DNA from: UBA5266 sp964610025
Lineage (GTDB): Bacteria > Bacteroidota > Bacteroidia > Bacteroidales > WCHB1-69
Reading direction: 5' to 3'
NCBI GenBank assembly: GCA_964610025.1
Contig: CAZSTX010000003.1
Coordinates: 1 to 64,000, forward strand
Length of the DNA: 64,000 bases
Shown in pieces: positions 52,201-60,687 of the stretch (positions within the stretch are counted from its first letter, which is position 1; each line of letters begins with the position of its first letter). Position numbers and translations under genes: made by a program. The notes beneath the pieces were generated by a model. It saw only the letters and a list, made by a program, of their open reading frames with translations. It had not been told where the DNA came from and made no database searches.

Positions 52201-53542
52201 GAATTCCTAAACGGTGTAGTGTAGGAGCTCTATTGAGTAATACAGGATGCCCTTTTAAAATATTTTCTAATATATCCCATATAACAGGATCTTTTCTATC
52301 AACAATTTTTTTTGCCGATTTAACAGTTTTTACAATTCCTCTTTCTAATAGTTTTCTTATAATAAATGGTTTAAATAATTCAGATGCCATGTATTTAGGT
52401 AAACCACACTCGTTTAATCTAAGTTCTGGACCTACAACAATTACTGAACGTCCTGAATAATCAACACGTTTTCCTAATAAATTTTGACGGAAACGTCCTT
52501 GCTTTCCTTTTAAACTATCAGACAAAGATTTTAAGGCTCTAGCATCTGACCTATAAGCATTTGTCTTACGTGAATTATCAAACAATGAATCTACAGCTTC
52601 TTGTAACATACGTTTTTCATTACGCATAATAACGTCGGGAGCTTTAATATCCATTAGTCTTTTCAAACGATTATTACGGATAATAACTCTACGATAGAGT
52701 TCGTTTAAATCAGAAGTTGCAAAGCGACCTCCATCTAAAGGTACTAATGGTCGTAGTTCTGGTGGCATAACAGGAATGACTTTCATTATCATCCATTCTG
52801 GTTTATTTTCAATTCTTTTTCTGCTATCTCTAAAGGCTTCGAAAACATGCAATCGTTTAAGTATATCTTGTTTTCTTTGTTGTGAGGTTTCTGTACTTGC
52901 TTTGTATCGCAAATCGAACGATTCTTTATCTATATCTATCTGTAGCACTATATCCAAAATGGCTTCAGCTCCCATTTTAGCAATAAATTTATTAGGGTCG
53001 CTGTCTTCTAAGAAAGCATTTTCTTTCGGTATTCTTTCGATTATTTCATAATATTCTTCTTCGGATAAAAGGTCTAATTTATTAATACCTAATTCTACGG
53101 CAGCGCCAGCTTGAATTACAACTAATTTTTCATAATAGATGACAGCTTCTAATTCTTTAGATGCCATTCCAACAAAAGCGCCAAGTTTATTAGGTAATGA
53201 TTTAAAAAACCAAATATGAACAATTGGGATTATTAATTGGATATGTCCCATGCGTTCTCTTCTTACTTTTCTTTCTGTAACTTCAACTCCACAGTGATCA
53301 CAAACTATTCCTTTATAGCGAATCCGTTTATATTTTCCACAATGGCATTCCCAATCTTTTACTGGACCAAAAATGCGTTCACAAAACAAACCGTCGCGTT
53401 CTGCTCTATAAGTGCGATAATTAATGGTTTCTGGTTTGGTAACTTCTCCTTTAGATTGTTCAAATATCGATTCCGGAGAGGCTAAACTAATTGTAATTTT
53501 CGAAAAATCTTTTCTTATATTTGTATCTTTTCTAAATGCCAT
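49274..53542 (-). CDS. rpoC: DNA-directed RNA polymerase subunit beta'
   Basis: A 1422-residue subunit. The N-terminal zinc site is CHCGKYKRIRYKGIVCDHCG, the catalytic magnesium motif is NADFDGDQMAVH, the bridge/trigger region includes MMIDSGARGSQEQIRQLSGM, and the second zinc site is CESKHGVCAKCYG. The length is in the usual range for the phylum. It starts 50 bases after rpoB in the same operon. Confidence 0.98.
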   Translation of the reverse strand: MAFRKDTNIRKDFSKITISLASPESIFEQSKGEVTKPETINYRTYRAERDGLFCERIFGPVKDWECHCGKYKRIRYKGIVCDHCGVEVTERKVRRERMGHIQLIIPIVHIWFFKSLPNKLGAFVGMASKELEAVIYYEKLVVIQAGAAVELGINKLDLLSEEEYYEIIERIPKENAFLEDSDPNKFIAKMGAEAILDIVLQIDIDKESFDLRYKASTETSQQRKQDILKRLHVFEAFRDSRKRIENKPEWMIMKVIPVMPPELRPLVPLDGGRFATSDLNELYRRVIIRNNRLKRLMDIKAPDVIMRNEKRMLQEAVDSLFDNSRKTNAYRSDARALKSLSDSLKGKQGRFRQNLLGKRVDYSGRSVIVVGPELRLNECGLPKYMASELFKPFIIRKLLERGIVKTVKSAKKIVDRKDPVIWDILENILKGHPVLLNRAPTLHRLGIQAFQPKLVEGKAIQLHPLTCTAFNADFDGDQMAVHVPLGNAAILEAQLLMLASHNILNPANGAPITVPSQDMVLGLYYMTKELKSSDSVLIKGEGKLFYSPEEVIMAYNENKLHLNAIIKCKVDIKGDNTLKIIETTVGRILFNEVVPKGHPYINELLTKKSLRDIIGSILKKSGTAQTAKFLDDIKDLGFKMAFKGGLSFNLGDVIIPEEKETLINDANQQVDEVMFNYHSGLITDNERYNQIIDIWTHTNAKLSRILLEKLSENRQGFNSVYMMIDSGARGSQEQIRQLSGMRGLMAKPSKAGSTGGEIIENPILANFKEGLSVLEYFISTHGARKGLADTALKTADAGYLTRRLVDVAHDVIISEEDCGTLRGLLVDVLKKNDNVVESLYERILGRTALHDTYHPQTGELIARAGEELTEEISKEIEDAGIEEMEIRSVLTCESKHGVCAKCYGRNLSTSKMVKKGEAVGVIAAQSIGEPGTQLTLRTFHVGGAAGSLSVQTNIKAKYDGIIEIDELRAIAIEKNGKPCQRVVGRSAEMRILDKTTRIVLTTNHIPYGSILYKQTGDEITKGTLVADWEAFNALIIAEASGKVAFDSIIESVTYRTETDDQTGMTSKIIIESRHKGKNPTIRILNEFDEIIKEYDMPVGARLEVADGDSVKAGSVLVKIPRIFGKSGDITGGLPRVTELFEARNPSDPAVVSEIEGIVSFSKKLKRGNREVIITSKTGEEKKYLVSTKKQILAQENDFVHAGTPLSEGALTPADILAIRGPMKVQEYIVNEIQEVYRLQGVKINDKHFEVIVRQMMRKVEIIDPGDTRFLEKEIINKQEFQEENDYIWDKKIVLNAGESMKYQKGQIISMRELRDENSYLKRQDKAEIEVRDAQSATSKQILQGITRASLQTRSWISAASFQETTKILTEAAVYAKSDELEGLKENVIVGHLIPSGTGLKEYENIIVGSMEEYKNLLASKKE

Positions 53543-53592
53543 GAGTTATATTTTTTTCTAAAAAATTCAAAATTAAATTATACATTAGTAAA

Positions 53593-56500
53593 TTATTCAA
53601 AAGTTATATTTAAACACAAACTTTTTAATTCATTTACTAAAACATTAAATGATTCTGGTAAGTTAGGTTTTGGCATATTGTCTCCTTTAACAATTGCTTC
53701 GTAAGCCTTAGCTCTTCCTACTACATCATCCGATTTAACAGTAAGGATTTCTTGTAAAATATTAGACGCTCCAAAAGCTTCAAGCGCCCACACTTCCATT
53801 TCTCCAAAACGTTGTCCTCCAAATTGTGCTTTTCCTCCTAAAGGTTGTTGCGTTATTAATGAATAAGGACCTATAGAACGGGCGTGCATCTTATCGTCAA
53901 CAAGATGGTGGAGTTTCATCATATAAATACAACCTACTGTAATTGCTTGCTCAAATCGTTCACCTGTTCCTCCATCATATAAATACACACTTCCATTTTC
54001 AGGCAATTCGGCTTTTTTAAGATATTCATTGACTTGTTCGATGTTTGCACCATCAAAAATAGGTGTTGAAAAATGCAATCCTAATTTTTTTCCAGCCCAT
54101 CCCAATATTGTTTCATAAATCTGACCAATATTCATACGCGAAGGTACTCCTAATGGATTAAGTACTATATCAACAGGTGTCCCATCTTCCATAAATGGCA
54201 TGTCTTCTTCGCGAACTATACGTGCAATAATTCCTTTATTACCGTGTCGTCCTGCCATTTTATCTCCAATTTTCAACTTTCGTTTATTTGCTACATATAC
54301 TTTTGCCATTTGCACAATACCTGCTGGCAATTCATCGCCAATAGTAATAGCAAATTTTTTGCGTGTATAGAGAGCATTTAATATTCTAATTTTTTCATTA
54401 TAATTAGAAACCACTTGCGCCACCAAATTATTCACTTTAGCATCTGTAGTCCAAGCTGTTAAAATAGCACTATTAAAATCTATTGTGTTCAGTATTTTTT
54501 GAGAAAATTTAATTCCTTTAGGGACAAAGATATTATTAAGATTGTCATGTACTCCATGCGATAATTTTCCTTCTAAAATCTTATATAATTTTAAAACTAA
54601 TTTTTCTTTTAATATTTCGCACTCTTTTTCTTGTTGTAACTCAATATCATTAATGGTATCTTTTTCTTTAACTTTTCGTTTTTGAGTTTTTACCATACGA
54701 GAGAAAAGACGATTTTCTAATACAATTCCTTCCATAGATGGAGGTGCTTTTAAAGAAGCGTCTTTTACGTCTCCTGCTTTATCGCCAAAAATAGCTCTTA
54801 ATAATTTTTCTTCTGGCGTAGGATACGATTCTCCTTTTGGAGTAATCTTTCCGATTAAAATATCGCCTTCTTTTACATGTGCACCAACGCATACAATTCC
54901 ATTTTCGTCAAGATCTTTTGTTACGTCTGAACTTACATTAGGAATATCGTTTGTTAATTCTTCTATTCCACGTTTTGTATCTCTTACTTCCAAAGTAAAC
55001 TCATCAATATGTATAGAAGTAAAAATATCTTCTTTTACAATTTTTTCAGAAATAACGATAGCGTCTTCAAAATTATAGCCTTTCCATGGCATAAATGCTA
55101 CCATTAAATTTTTCCCTAATGCTAACTCTCCTTGCGCTGTTCCGTATCCTTCTGTAAGCACTTGTCCTTTTTCAACTTTTTGTCCTTTTTTTACTATTGG
55201 AATAATATTAATAGTAGTACTTTGATTAGTGCGTTGAAATTTGGATAAATAATATATTTTAGTATTTGAATCGAAGCTGACAAGTTCTTCTTTTTGACTT
55301 CTATTATATTTAATACGAATTTGTGCTGCATCAACATATTCTACAACGCCATCACTTTCAGCATATATCTGAGAACGTGAATATTTAGCGACTTTGCTTT
55401 CGATTCCTGTTCCTACTATTGGTGCTTCTGTTTTCAACAAAGGCACAGCTTGACGCATCATATTTGAGCCCATTAAAGCACGGTTAGCATCGTCATGTTC
55501 TAAAAAAGGAATGAGCGAAGCGGCAATAGAAGTAATTTGGTTAGGAGCAACATCAATAGCATTAACTTCTTCTGGTTTTACTATCGGAAAGTCTGCCAAT
55601 TGTCTAGCTTTCAATCTTTGTTGATTAAAAACTCCTGTTTTTTCATTAATATCTTCTGTTGCTTGTGCAATAACTAAATTTTCTTCTTCTGCACTCAAAT
55701 AAACTGCTGGCTGGTCATAAAACACCTTTCCATTTTCAACTTTTCTGTAAGGTGTTTCTATAAATCCTAAACGATTTATTTTAGCATATACACATAAAGA
55801 AGATATTAAACCAATATTAGGTCCTTCAGGTGTTTCTATTGTACACAAACGACCATAGTGGGTATAGTGCACATCACGGACTTCAAATCCTGCTCTTTCT
55901 CGCGATAGCCCACCTTGCCCTAATGCCGAAATACGTCTTTTATGAGTTATTTCTGCTAATGTATTGGTTTGATCCATAAATTGAGAAAGTGCATTTGTTC
56001 CAAAAAACGAATTAATGACTGAGGATAAAGTTTTGGCATTAATAAGATCGGCAGGTGTAAACAATTCATTATCGCGTACATTCATTCTATCTCGAATAGT
56101 ACGTGCCATGCGTGACATACCTATGCTAAATAAATTTATTAATTGCTCTCCTACAGTTCTAACTCTACGATTACTAAGGTGATCTATATCGTCAACTTCA
56201 GCTTTTGAATTTATAAGTTCAATCAAGTATTTAATAATAGATATAATATCTTCTTTGGTTAAAATACGTATATCATCTGAAATATTTAACCCTAATTTTC
56301 TATTAATTTTAAATCTTCCCATTTCTCCTAAGTCATAACGCTTGTCAGAGAAAAATAATCTTTCAAATACTGATCTAGCCGTTTCCTCATCGGGGGGTGC
56401 GGTATTACGTAATTGAAAATAAATATATTCAATAGCCTGCTTTTCAGAATTAGTTGGGTCTTTCTGTAAAGTATTAAAAATCACAGAATAATCTAATGAA

Positions 56501-57393
56501 TCAGCATCTACTTTATGAATAAAAATAGTTTTTATTTTATTATTTGCAATTAAATTAATATGTTTTTCTTCTAGAATTGATTCTCTTTCAATTAAAATTT
56601 CAGTACGTGGGATAGTTACTATCTCACCTGTTTCTTCGTCAACAAAGTCTTCGTCCCAAGTTTTAACAACACGAGCAGCTAGTTTTTGCCCTAGTAATTT
56701 TTTCAAATTCGACTTGGTAGCTTTTTCTTCTTTTGCCATATTAAATATGGTAAGAATATCTTTATCAGATTCATATCCTATAGCACGAAGTAATGTCGTT
56801 ACAGGTAATTTCTTTTTTCTGTCAATATAAGCATACATTACATTCGAAATATCAGTAGTAAATTCTATCCATGATCCTTTGAATGGAATAATACGTGCTG
56901 AGTAGAGTTTGCTTCCATTAGTGTGAAATGACAATCCAAAGAACACTCCAGGCGATCTATGCAATTGAGAGACAATGACTCTTTCTGCTCCATTAATAAT
57001 AAATGTGCCTTTTTCTGTCATATAGGGAATGAGTCCTAAATACACTTCTTGAATAATGGTTTCAAAATCTTCGTGATCTACGTCTGTACAATAAAGTTTT
57101 AGTTTAGCTTTAAGGGTAACGCTATAGGTTAAGCCTCTTTCAATACATTCTGTTGTAGAATAGCGAGGTGCATCAACAAAATAATCTAAAAATTCAAGTA
57201 CAAAATTATTTTGAGTATCTGATATAGGAAAGTTTTCTTGAAAAACTTTATACAACTCCTCTTGGTATCTTAATTCTGGACTAGTATTTATTTGAAAAAA
57301 ATCTTTGAACGATTTTAGTTGAATATCTAAAAAATCAGGATATTCAAATTGTGCCGACGAGGCAAAGCTTATACGTTTTGTATTATTAACCAA
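53593..57393 (-). CDS. rpoB: DNA-directed RNA polymerase subunit beta
   Basis: A 1266-residue subunit. The rifampicin-binding region reads LSQFMDQTNTLAEITHKRR, then ISALGQGGLSRERAGFEVR, with the usual sensitive-type residues (QFMDQ, H, R, S) in place. Other blocks are CTIETPEGPNIGLI, MPWKGYNFEDAIVISE and KIGDKMAGRHGNKGI. An inverted-repeat hairpin separates it from rplL. Confidence 0.98.
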   Translation of the reverse strand: MVNNTKRISFASSAQFEYPDFLDIQLKSFKDFFQINTSPELRYQEELYKVFQENFPISDTQNNFVLEFLDYFVDAPRYSTTECIERGLTYSVTLKAKLKLYCTDVDHEDFETIIQEVYLGLIPYMTEKGTFIINGAERVIVSQLHRSPGVFFGLSFHTNGSKLYSARIIPFKGSWIEFTTDISNVMYAYIDRKKKLPVTTLLRAIGYESDKDILTIFNMAKEEKATKSNLKKLLGQKLAARVVKTWDEDFVDEETGEIVTIPRTEILIERESILEEKHINLIANNKIKTIFIHKVDADSLDYSVIFNTLQKDPTNSEKQAIEYIYFQLRNTAPPDEETARSVFERLFFSDKRYDLGEMGRFKINRKLGLNISDDIRILTKEDIISIIKYLIELINSKAEVDDIDHLSNRRVRTVGEQLINLFSIGMSRMARTIRDRMNVRDNELFTPADLINAKTLSSVINSFFGTNALSQFMDQTNTLAEITHKRRISALGQGGLSRERAGFEVRDVHYTHYGRLCTIETPEGPNIGLISSLCVYAKINRLGFIETPYRKVENGKVFYDQPAVYLSAEEENLVIAQATEDINEKTGVFNQQRLKARQLADFPIVKPEEVNAIDVAPNQITSIAASLIPFLEHDDANRALMGSNMMRQAVPLLKTEAPIVGTGIESKVAKYSRSQIYAESDGVVEYVDAAQIRIKYNRSQKEELVSFDSNTKIYYLSKFQRTNQSTTINIIPIVKKGQKVEKGQVLTEGYGTAQGELALGKNLMVAFMPWKGYNFEDAIVISEKIVKEDIFTSIHIDEFTLEVRDTKRGIEELTNDIPNVSSDVTKDLDENGIVCVGAHVKEGDILIGKITPKGESYPTPEEKLLRAIFGDKAGDVKDASLKAPPSMEGIVLENRLFSRMVKTQKRKVKEKDTINDIELQQEKECEILKEKLVLKLYKILEGKLSHGVHDNLNNIFVPKGIKFSQKILNTIDFNSAILTAWTTDAKVNNLVAQVVSNYNEKIRILNALYTRKKFAITIGDELPAGIVQMAKVYVANKRKLKIGDKMAGRHGNKGIIARIVREEDMPFMEDGTPVDIVLNPLGVPSRMNIGQIYETILGWAGKKLGLHFSTPIFDGANIEQVNEYLKKAELPENGSVYLYDGGTGERFEQAITVGCIYMMKLHHLVDDKMHARSIGPYSLITQQPLGGKAQFGGQRFGEMEVWALEAFGASNILQEILTVKSDDVVGRAKAYEAIVKGDNMPKPNLPESFNVLVNELKSLCLNITFE

Positions 57394-57453
57394 TGTTATA
57401 GTTTTTTAATGTTTACGATAAGAAAAATTTAAAGAACGTTTATTTTTTTAGAA

Positions 57454-57490
57454 TACATATAAGATCCCAACGTTTGGAATCTTATATGTA
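57454..57490 (-). promoter_or_regulatory. rplL-rpoB intergenic hairpin
   Basis: A 17-bp stem with one mismatch (57454-57470 against 57474-57490) and a three-base loop. On the transcribed strand it is followed by A-rich sequence rather than a T-tract, so it is not a simple terminator. An attenuator or RNA-processing site between ribosomal protein and polymerase genes is plausible, as known in other bacteria. Confidence 0.6.
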
Positions 57491-57507
57491 AAAGGGATAA
57501 TATTTAA

Positions 57508-57882
57508 TTATTTAATTTCTACTTCAGCTCCGATTTCTTCTAAAGATTTTTTTAATCCTTCGGCTTCATCTTTAGTAACACCTTCTTTTAATGGTTTTGG
57601 AGCAGCATCAACTAATTCTTTTGATTCTTTCAAACCAAGACTAGTTAATTCTTTTACTAACTTAACAACTGCTAATTTTTGTGCACCCGCTGCTTTTAAA
57701 ATAACATCGAAAGATGTTTTTTCTTCTACTTCTTCTGCTGCGCCAGCTGCTACTGCTGGACCTGCTACTACTGTTGCTGCTGGTTCAATTCCATACTCTT
57801 CTTTTAAAATTTGTGCTAATTCATTAACTTCTTTAACTGTTAAGTTAACTAATTGTTCTGCAAAAGCTTTTAAATCTGCCAT
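57508..57882 (-). CDS. rplL: 50S ribosomal protein L7/L12
   Basis: A 124-residue stalk protein. It has an N-terminal dimerisation helix region (LVNLTVKEVNELAQILKEE), an Ala/Val-rich hinge (AATVVAGPAVAAGAAEE), and the C-terminal domain (KTSFDVILKAAGAQKLAVVK, LGLKESKELVDAAPKPLKEG). It recruits translation factors to the ribosome. rplJ precedes it in the operon. Confidence 0.97.
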   Translation of the reverse strand: MADLKAFAEQLVNLTVKEVNELAQILKEEYGIEPAATVVAGPAVAAGAAEEVEEKTSFDVILKAAGAQKLAVVKLVKELTSLGLKESKELVDAAPKPLKEGVTKDEAEGLKKSLEEIGAEVEIK

Positions 57883-57927
57883 TTTTTTTATTTTTTTAAA
57901 TTGTTTTTTTTTACTTTATTTAATTAA

Positions 57928-58443
57928 TTATTTTTCAGAGAGTGTCTTTACGATACCTGCTAGTTTGTCTCCACCTGATTGTAATGCTGAAATTACATTT
58001 TTAGCTGGGGATTGCAACATGCCAATAATATCTCCAATAAGTTCCTCTCTTGATTTAAGATTGTATAACACATCTATTTGATTGTCTCCCAAATAAATTG
58101 ATTGCTCAATAAATGCTGCTTTTAAAACAGGGGTAGAAAGTTTTTTACGGAAGTCTTTAATTATTTTTGCTGGTAAATTACTTGTTTCAGACAACATAAT
58201 TGCAGAGTTTCCTTTGAGAGCTGGATACATTTCTGAATAGTCCGTATCTAATTGTTGCATAGCTTTCTTTAAAAGTGTATTTTTTACTACTTTTAATTTC
58301 ACTTTTCTACGAAAACAAATTCTTCGTAATTCGTTACTTTTAGCGACGGTTAATCCAGTTAGGTCAGCTACATAAATGTTATTACAAGTTGATAATAGAC
58401 TTGCTATTTCATTAATGGTTTTTATTTTTTCTTCTTTTCGCAT
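57928..58443 (-). CDS. rplJ: 50S ribosomal protein L10
   Basis: A 171-residue stalk base protein (INEIASLLSTCNNIYVADLT, VVKNTLLKKAMQQLD, then the C-terminal helix that carries L7/L12 dimers). The gap to rplA is only 11 bases, so there is no room for a long L10 leader regulatory structure. Confidence 0.96.
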   Translation of the reverse strand: MRKEEKIKTINEIASLLSTCNNIYVADLTGLTVAKSNELRRICFRRKVKLKVVKNTLLKKAMQQLDTDYSEMYPALKGNSAIMLSETSNLPAKIIKDFRKKLSTPVLKAAFIEQSIYLGDNQIDVLYNLKSREELIGDIIGMLQSPAKNVISALQSGGDKLAGIVKTLSEK

Positions 58444-58454
58444 AATAGATTTTG

Positions 58455-59150
58455 TTATAATGTAACTGATTTCACATCTACTTGCACACCTGAACTCATA
58501 GTGCTTGATAAGTAAATACTTTTAATATAAGTACCTTTAGCAGCTGTTGGTTTTAATTTGATAATGGTTTGGATTATTTCTTTTGCATTATCAACAATTT
58601 TATCATTTGTAAATGATACTTTTGCAATTGCTGCATGAATAATACCATATTTATCAACTTTAAAATCTATTTTTCCAGCTTTTACATCTTCTATAGCCTT
58701 AGCAATATCCATAGTAACGGTACCTGCTTTTGGATTAGGCATTAACCCACGTGGTCCTAATATTTTACCCAATGCCCCTATTTTAGGCATAACATTAGGC
58801 ATAGTAATTATCACGTCCACATCGGTCCATCCTTCTTTGATTTTTTGGATATATTCGTCCAAACCAACATAATCGGCTCCCGCAGCTTTTGCCTCATCTT
58901 CTTTTTCAGGAGAAATAAGTGCAAGCACTCGTTTAACTTTTCCTGTGCCATGCGGTAATGTAACAATACCTCTTACCATTTGATTAGCTTTTCGTGGGTC
59001 TACGCCTAATCGTACATCAATATCCACTGAAGCATCAAATTTCGTATAGGTAATGTCTTTCATAATTTGAATTGCATCAGCTAAAGCATAGATTTTTGAT
59101 AAATCATGTTTTGCTAAAGCTTCTTTGCGTTTCTTTGGTATTTTTGCCAT
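58455..59150 (-). CDS. rplA: 50S ribosomal protein L1
   Basis: A 231-residue protein with DASVDIDVRLGVDPRKANQMV, VRGIVTLPHGTGKVKRVL, and the signature KIGALGKILGPRGLMPNPKAG. It forms the L1 stalk and is often a repressor of its own operon. It follows rplK by 30 bases. Confidence 0.97.
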   Translation of the reverse strand: MAKIPKKRKEALAKHDLSKIYALADAIQIMKDITYTKFDASVDIDVRLGVDPRKANQMVRGIVTLPHGTGKVKRVLALISPEKEDEAKAAGADYVGLDEYIQKIKEGWTDVDVIITMPNVMPKIGALGKILGPRGLMPNPKAGTVTMDIAKAIEDVKAGKIDFKVDKYGIIHAAIAKVSFTNDKIVDNAKEIIQTIIKLKPTAAKGTYIKSIYLSSTMSSGVQVDVKSVTL

Positions 59151-59180
59151 TTTTTGATTTTTTGTGATTTTGTTTAAGAA

Positions 59181-59624
59181 TTAATTTACAAAAGGATTTG
59201 CTCCTTTAACAGTAACGCCCATACTACGTGCTGTACCAGCCACCATTTTCATTGCCGACTCGACAGTAAAACAATTTAAGTCGTTCATTTTTGATTCAGC
59301 AATAGTGCGTACCTGCTCCCATGTAATAGCTGCTACTTTTGCGCGGTTAGGTTCTGCAGAACCTTTTTTAAGTTTTGCATTTTCCATAATCTGAATAGCA
59401 ACTGGCGATGTTTTTAAGATAAAGTCAAATGACTTATCTTTATAAACAGTAATAATTACAGGGATTACCTTCCCGGCTTGGTCTTGTGTACGAGTATTAA
59501 ACTGTTTGCAAAATTCCATAATATTAACGCCTTTTGCTCCCAGTGCTGGGCCAACAGGCGGTGATGGATTTGCAGCACCTCCTTTAATTTGTAATTTTAT
59601 AAGTCCTGCTACTTCTTTTGCCAT
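59181..59624 (-). CDS. rplK: 50S ribosomal protein L11
   Basis: A 147-residue protein with LIKLQIKGGAANPSPPVGPA, LGAKGVNIMEFCKQFN, and the C-terminal RNA-binding block ending ARSMGVTVKG. It forms the GTPase-associated centre. It lies between nusG and rplA in the conserved order. Confidence 0.97.
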   Translation of the reverse strand: MAKEVAGLIKLQIKGGAANPSPPVGPALGAKGVNIMEFCKQFNTRTQDQAGKVIPVIITVYKDKSFDFILKTSPVAIQIMENAKLKKGSAEPNRAKVAAITWEQVRTIAESKMNDLNCFTVESAMKMVAGTARSMGVTVKGANPFVN

Positions 59625-59672
59625 TTTTTAATTAATTTAATATTAATAATAATGTATTATTCCTTTCAATTT

Positions 59673-60218
59673 TTAAGATTCTTTTGTAACTTGATTAAAT
59701 CTTAGTTCTAATGGTGTCTTTCTGCCAAAAATTTTCACCGTAACTTTTAGCTTCTTTTTTTCATCATTAATCTCTTCTATAATACCACTAAAACTATTGA
59801 AAGGTCCATCAATAACTGTAATAGCTTCTCCTACAATGAAAGAGGGTACTAATTCTTCTTCCATTTCCATAAGCTCATCAACTTTTCCTAACAATCGCAT
59901 GACTTCTGTTTCTCGCAATGCTTCAGGGTCGTTAGTTCCAAGAAAACCCATTACACCAGGAGCTTGTCGTAGCAAATGCTTTACTTCTAATAGCGACATA
60001 TCGGCTTCTACAAATACATAGCCGGGATAAAAGTTTTTTTCTTTCGTTATTTTTTTTCCATTTCGAATTTGATAAACTTTTTCGACAGGAACTAATACTT
60101 GCGATACATAATCTTGTAATCCTTTCTTTAAAACTTCACTTTCGATGTGTTGTTTTATTTTTCTTTCATGACCTGTAATGGCTCTTAAAACGTACCATTT
60201 CTTTTCTGTCTCGCTCAT
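59673..60218 (-). CDS. nusG: Transcription termination/antitermination protein NusG
   Basis: A 181-residue protein: NGN domain starting KKWYVLRAITGHERKIKQHI with NFYPGYVFVEADMS, LLRQAPGVMGFLG, and a KOW domain (VGEAITVIDGPFNSFSGIIE). The ATG at 60218 was chosen because the alternative upstream start at 60224 is TTG. It sits between secE and rplK; an intergenic hairpin lies upstream. Confidence 0.96.
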   Translation of the reverse strand: MSETEKKWYVLRAITGHERKIKQHIESEVLKKGLQDYVSQVLVPVEKVYQIRNGKKITKEKNFYPGYVFVEADMSLLEVKHLLRQAPGVMGFLGTNDPEALRETEVMRLLGKVDELMEMEEELVPSFIVGEAITVIDGPFNSFSGIIEEINDEKKKLKVTVKIFGRKTPLELRFNQVTKES

Positions 60219-60251
60219 ATTCAAAAAACGTTATTAATAGATTTATTTATG

Positions 60252-60299
60252 CAACACATCTTTCAAAAAAAAATATTTTTTGGGAAGCAAGACGTGTTG
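60252..60299 (-). promoter_or_regulatory. secE-nusG intergenic hairpin
   Basis: Eleven-base arms at 60252-60262 (CAACACATCTT) and 60289-60299 (AAGACGTGTTG) pair with one G-U wobble in the minus-strand transcript. The inner segment is an A/T palindrome. It may be a processing or attenuation site within the operon. Confidence 0.45.
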
Positions 60300-60311
60300 T
60301 TTTTTTCTTTT

Positions 60312-60536
60312 TTAAGCACCATATAAAAACCCTAACAATCCTTTCCAAATAAATTGACCAAAATGTATTTTTTGGATACCAAATGAAAAATCCATAATGA
60401 ATATAATAACTGCAATAATTAAAGAAGCTATTGAAACAACTATAGCACTATTTTGCAGTTCATTCCAAGAAGGCCAAGAGACCTTTTGTGTTAATTCAAG
60501 ATATGAATCTTTAAAGTATGAAATTATTTTTTTCAT
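60312..60536 (-). CDS. secE: Preprotein translocase subunit SecE
   Basis: A 74-residue membrane protein of the short single-helix type. The amphipathic segment YLELTQKVSWPSWNELQNSA carries the conserved KVxWPSWxE motif, followed by one transmembrane helix (AIVVSIASLIIAVIIFIM). It is part of the SecYEG channel. tRNA-Trp precedes it and nusG follows. Confidence 0.95.
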   Translation of the reverse strand: MKKIISYFKDSYLELTQKVSWPSWNELQNSAIVVSIASLIIAVIIFIMDFSFGIQKIHFGQFIWKGLLGFLYGA

Positions 60537-60568
60537 TATATTGTTATATTTTTATATTCCTTATATTG

Positions 60569-60639
60569 CAGGAGCAGTAAGACTCGAACTCACATCTACG
60601 GTTTTGGAGACCGCTATTCTACCTTTGAACTATGCTCCT
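60569..60639 (-). tRNA. tRNA-Trp (anticodon CCA)
   Basis: The cloverleaf reads on the minus strand with acceptor AGGAGCA pairing to TGCTCCT and discriminator G, T-loop GTTCGAGTC, and anticodon loop CTCCAAA, giving CCA. The 3' CCA end is not encoded. It lies between tuf and secE, the conserved position. Confidence 0.92.
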
Positions 60640-60687
60640 TTACACTAAGAAATTACTAAACAATAATTTCTAATGTAATAATAGCTC

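Noticed and set aside
52440..56000. Rifampicin-resistance change in rpoB
   Set aside because: The cluster region keeps the usual sensitive-type residues; other differences are typical of the phylum.
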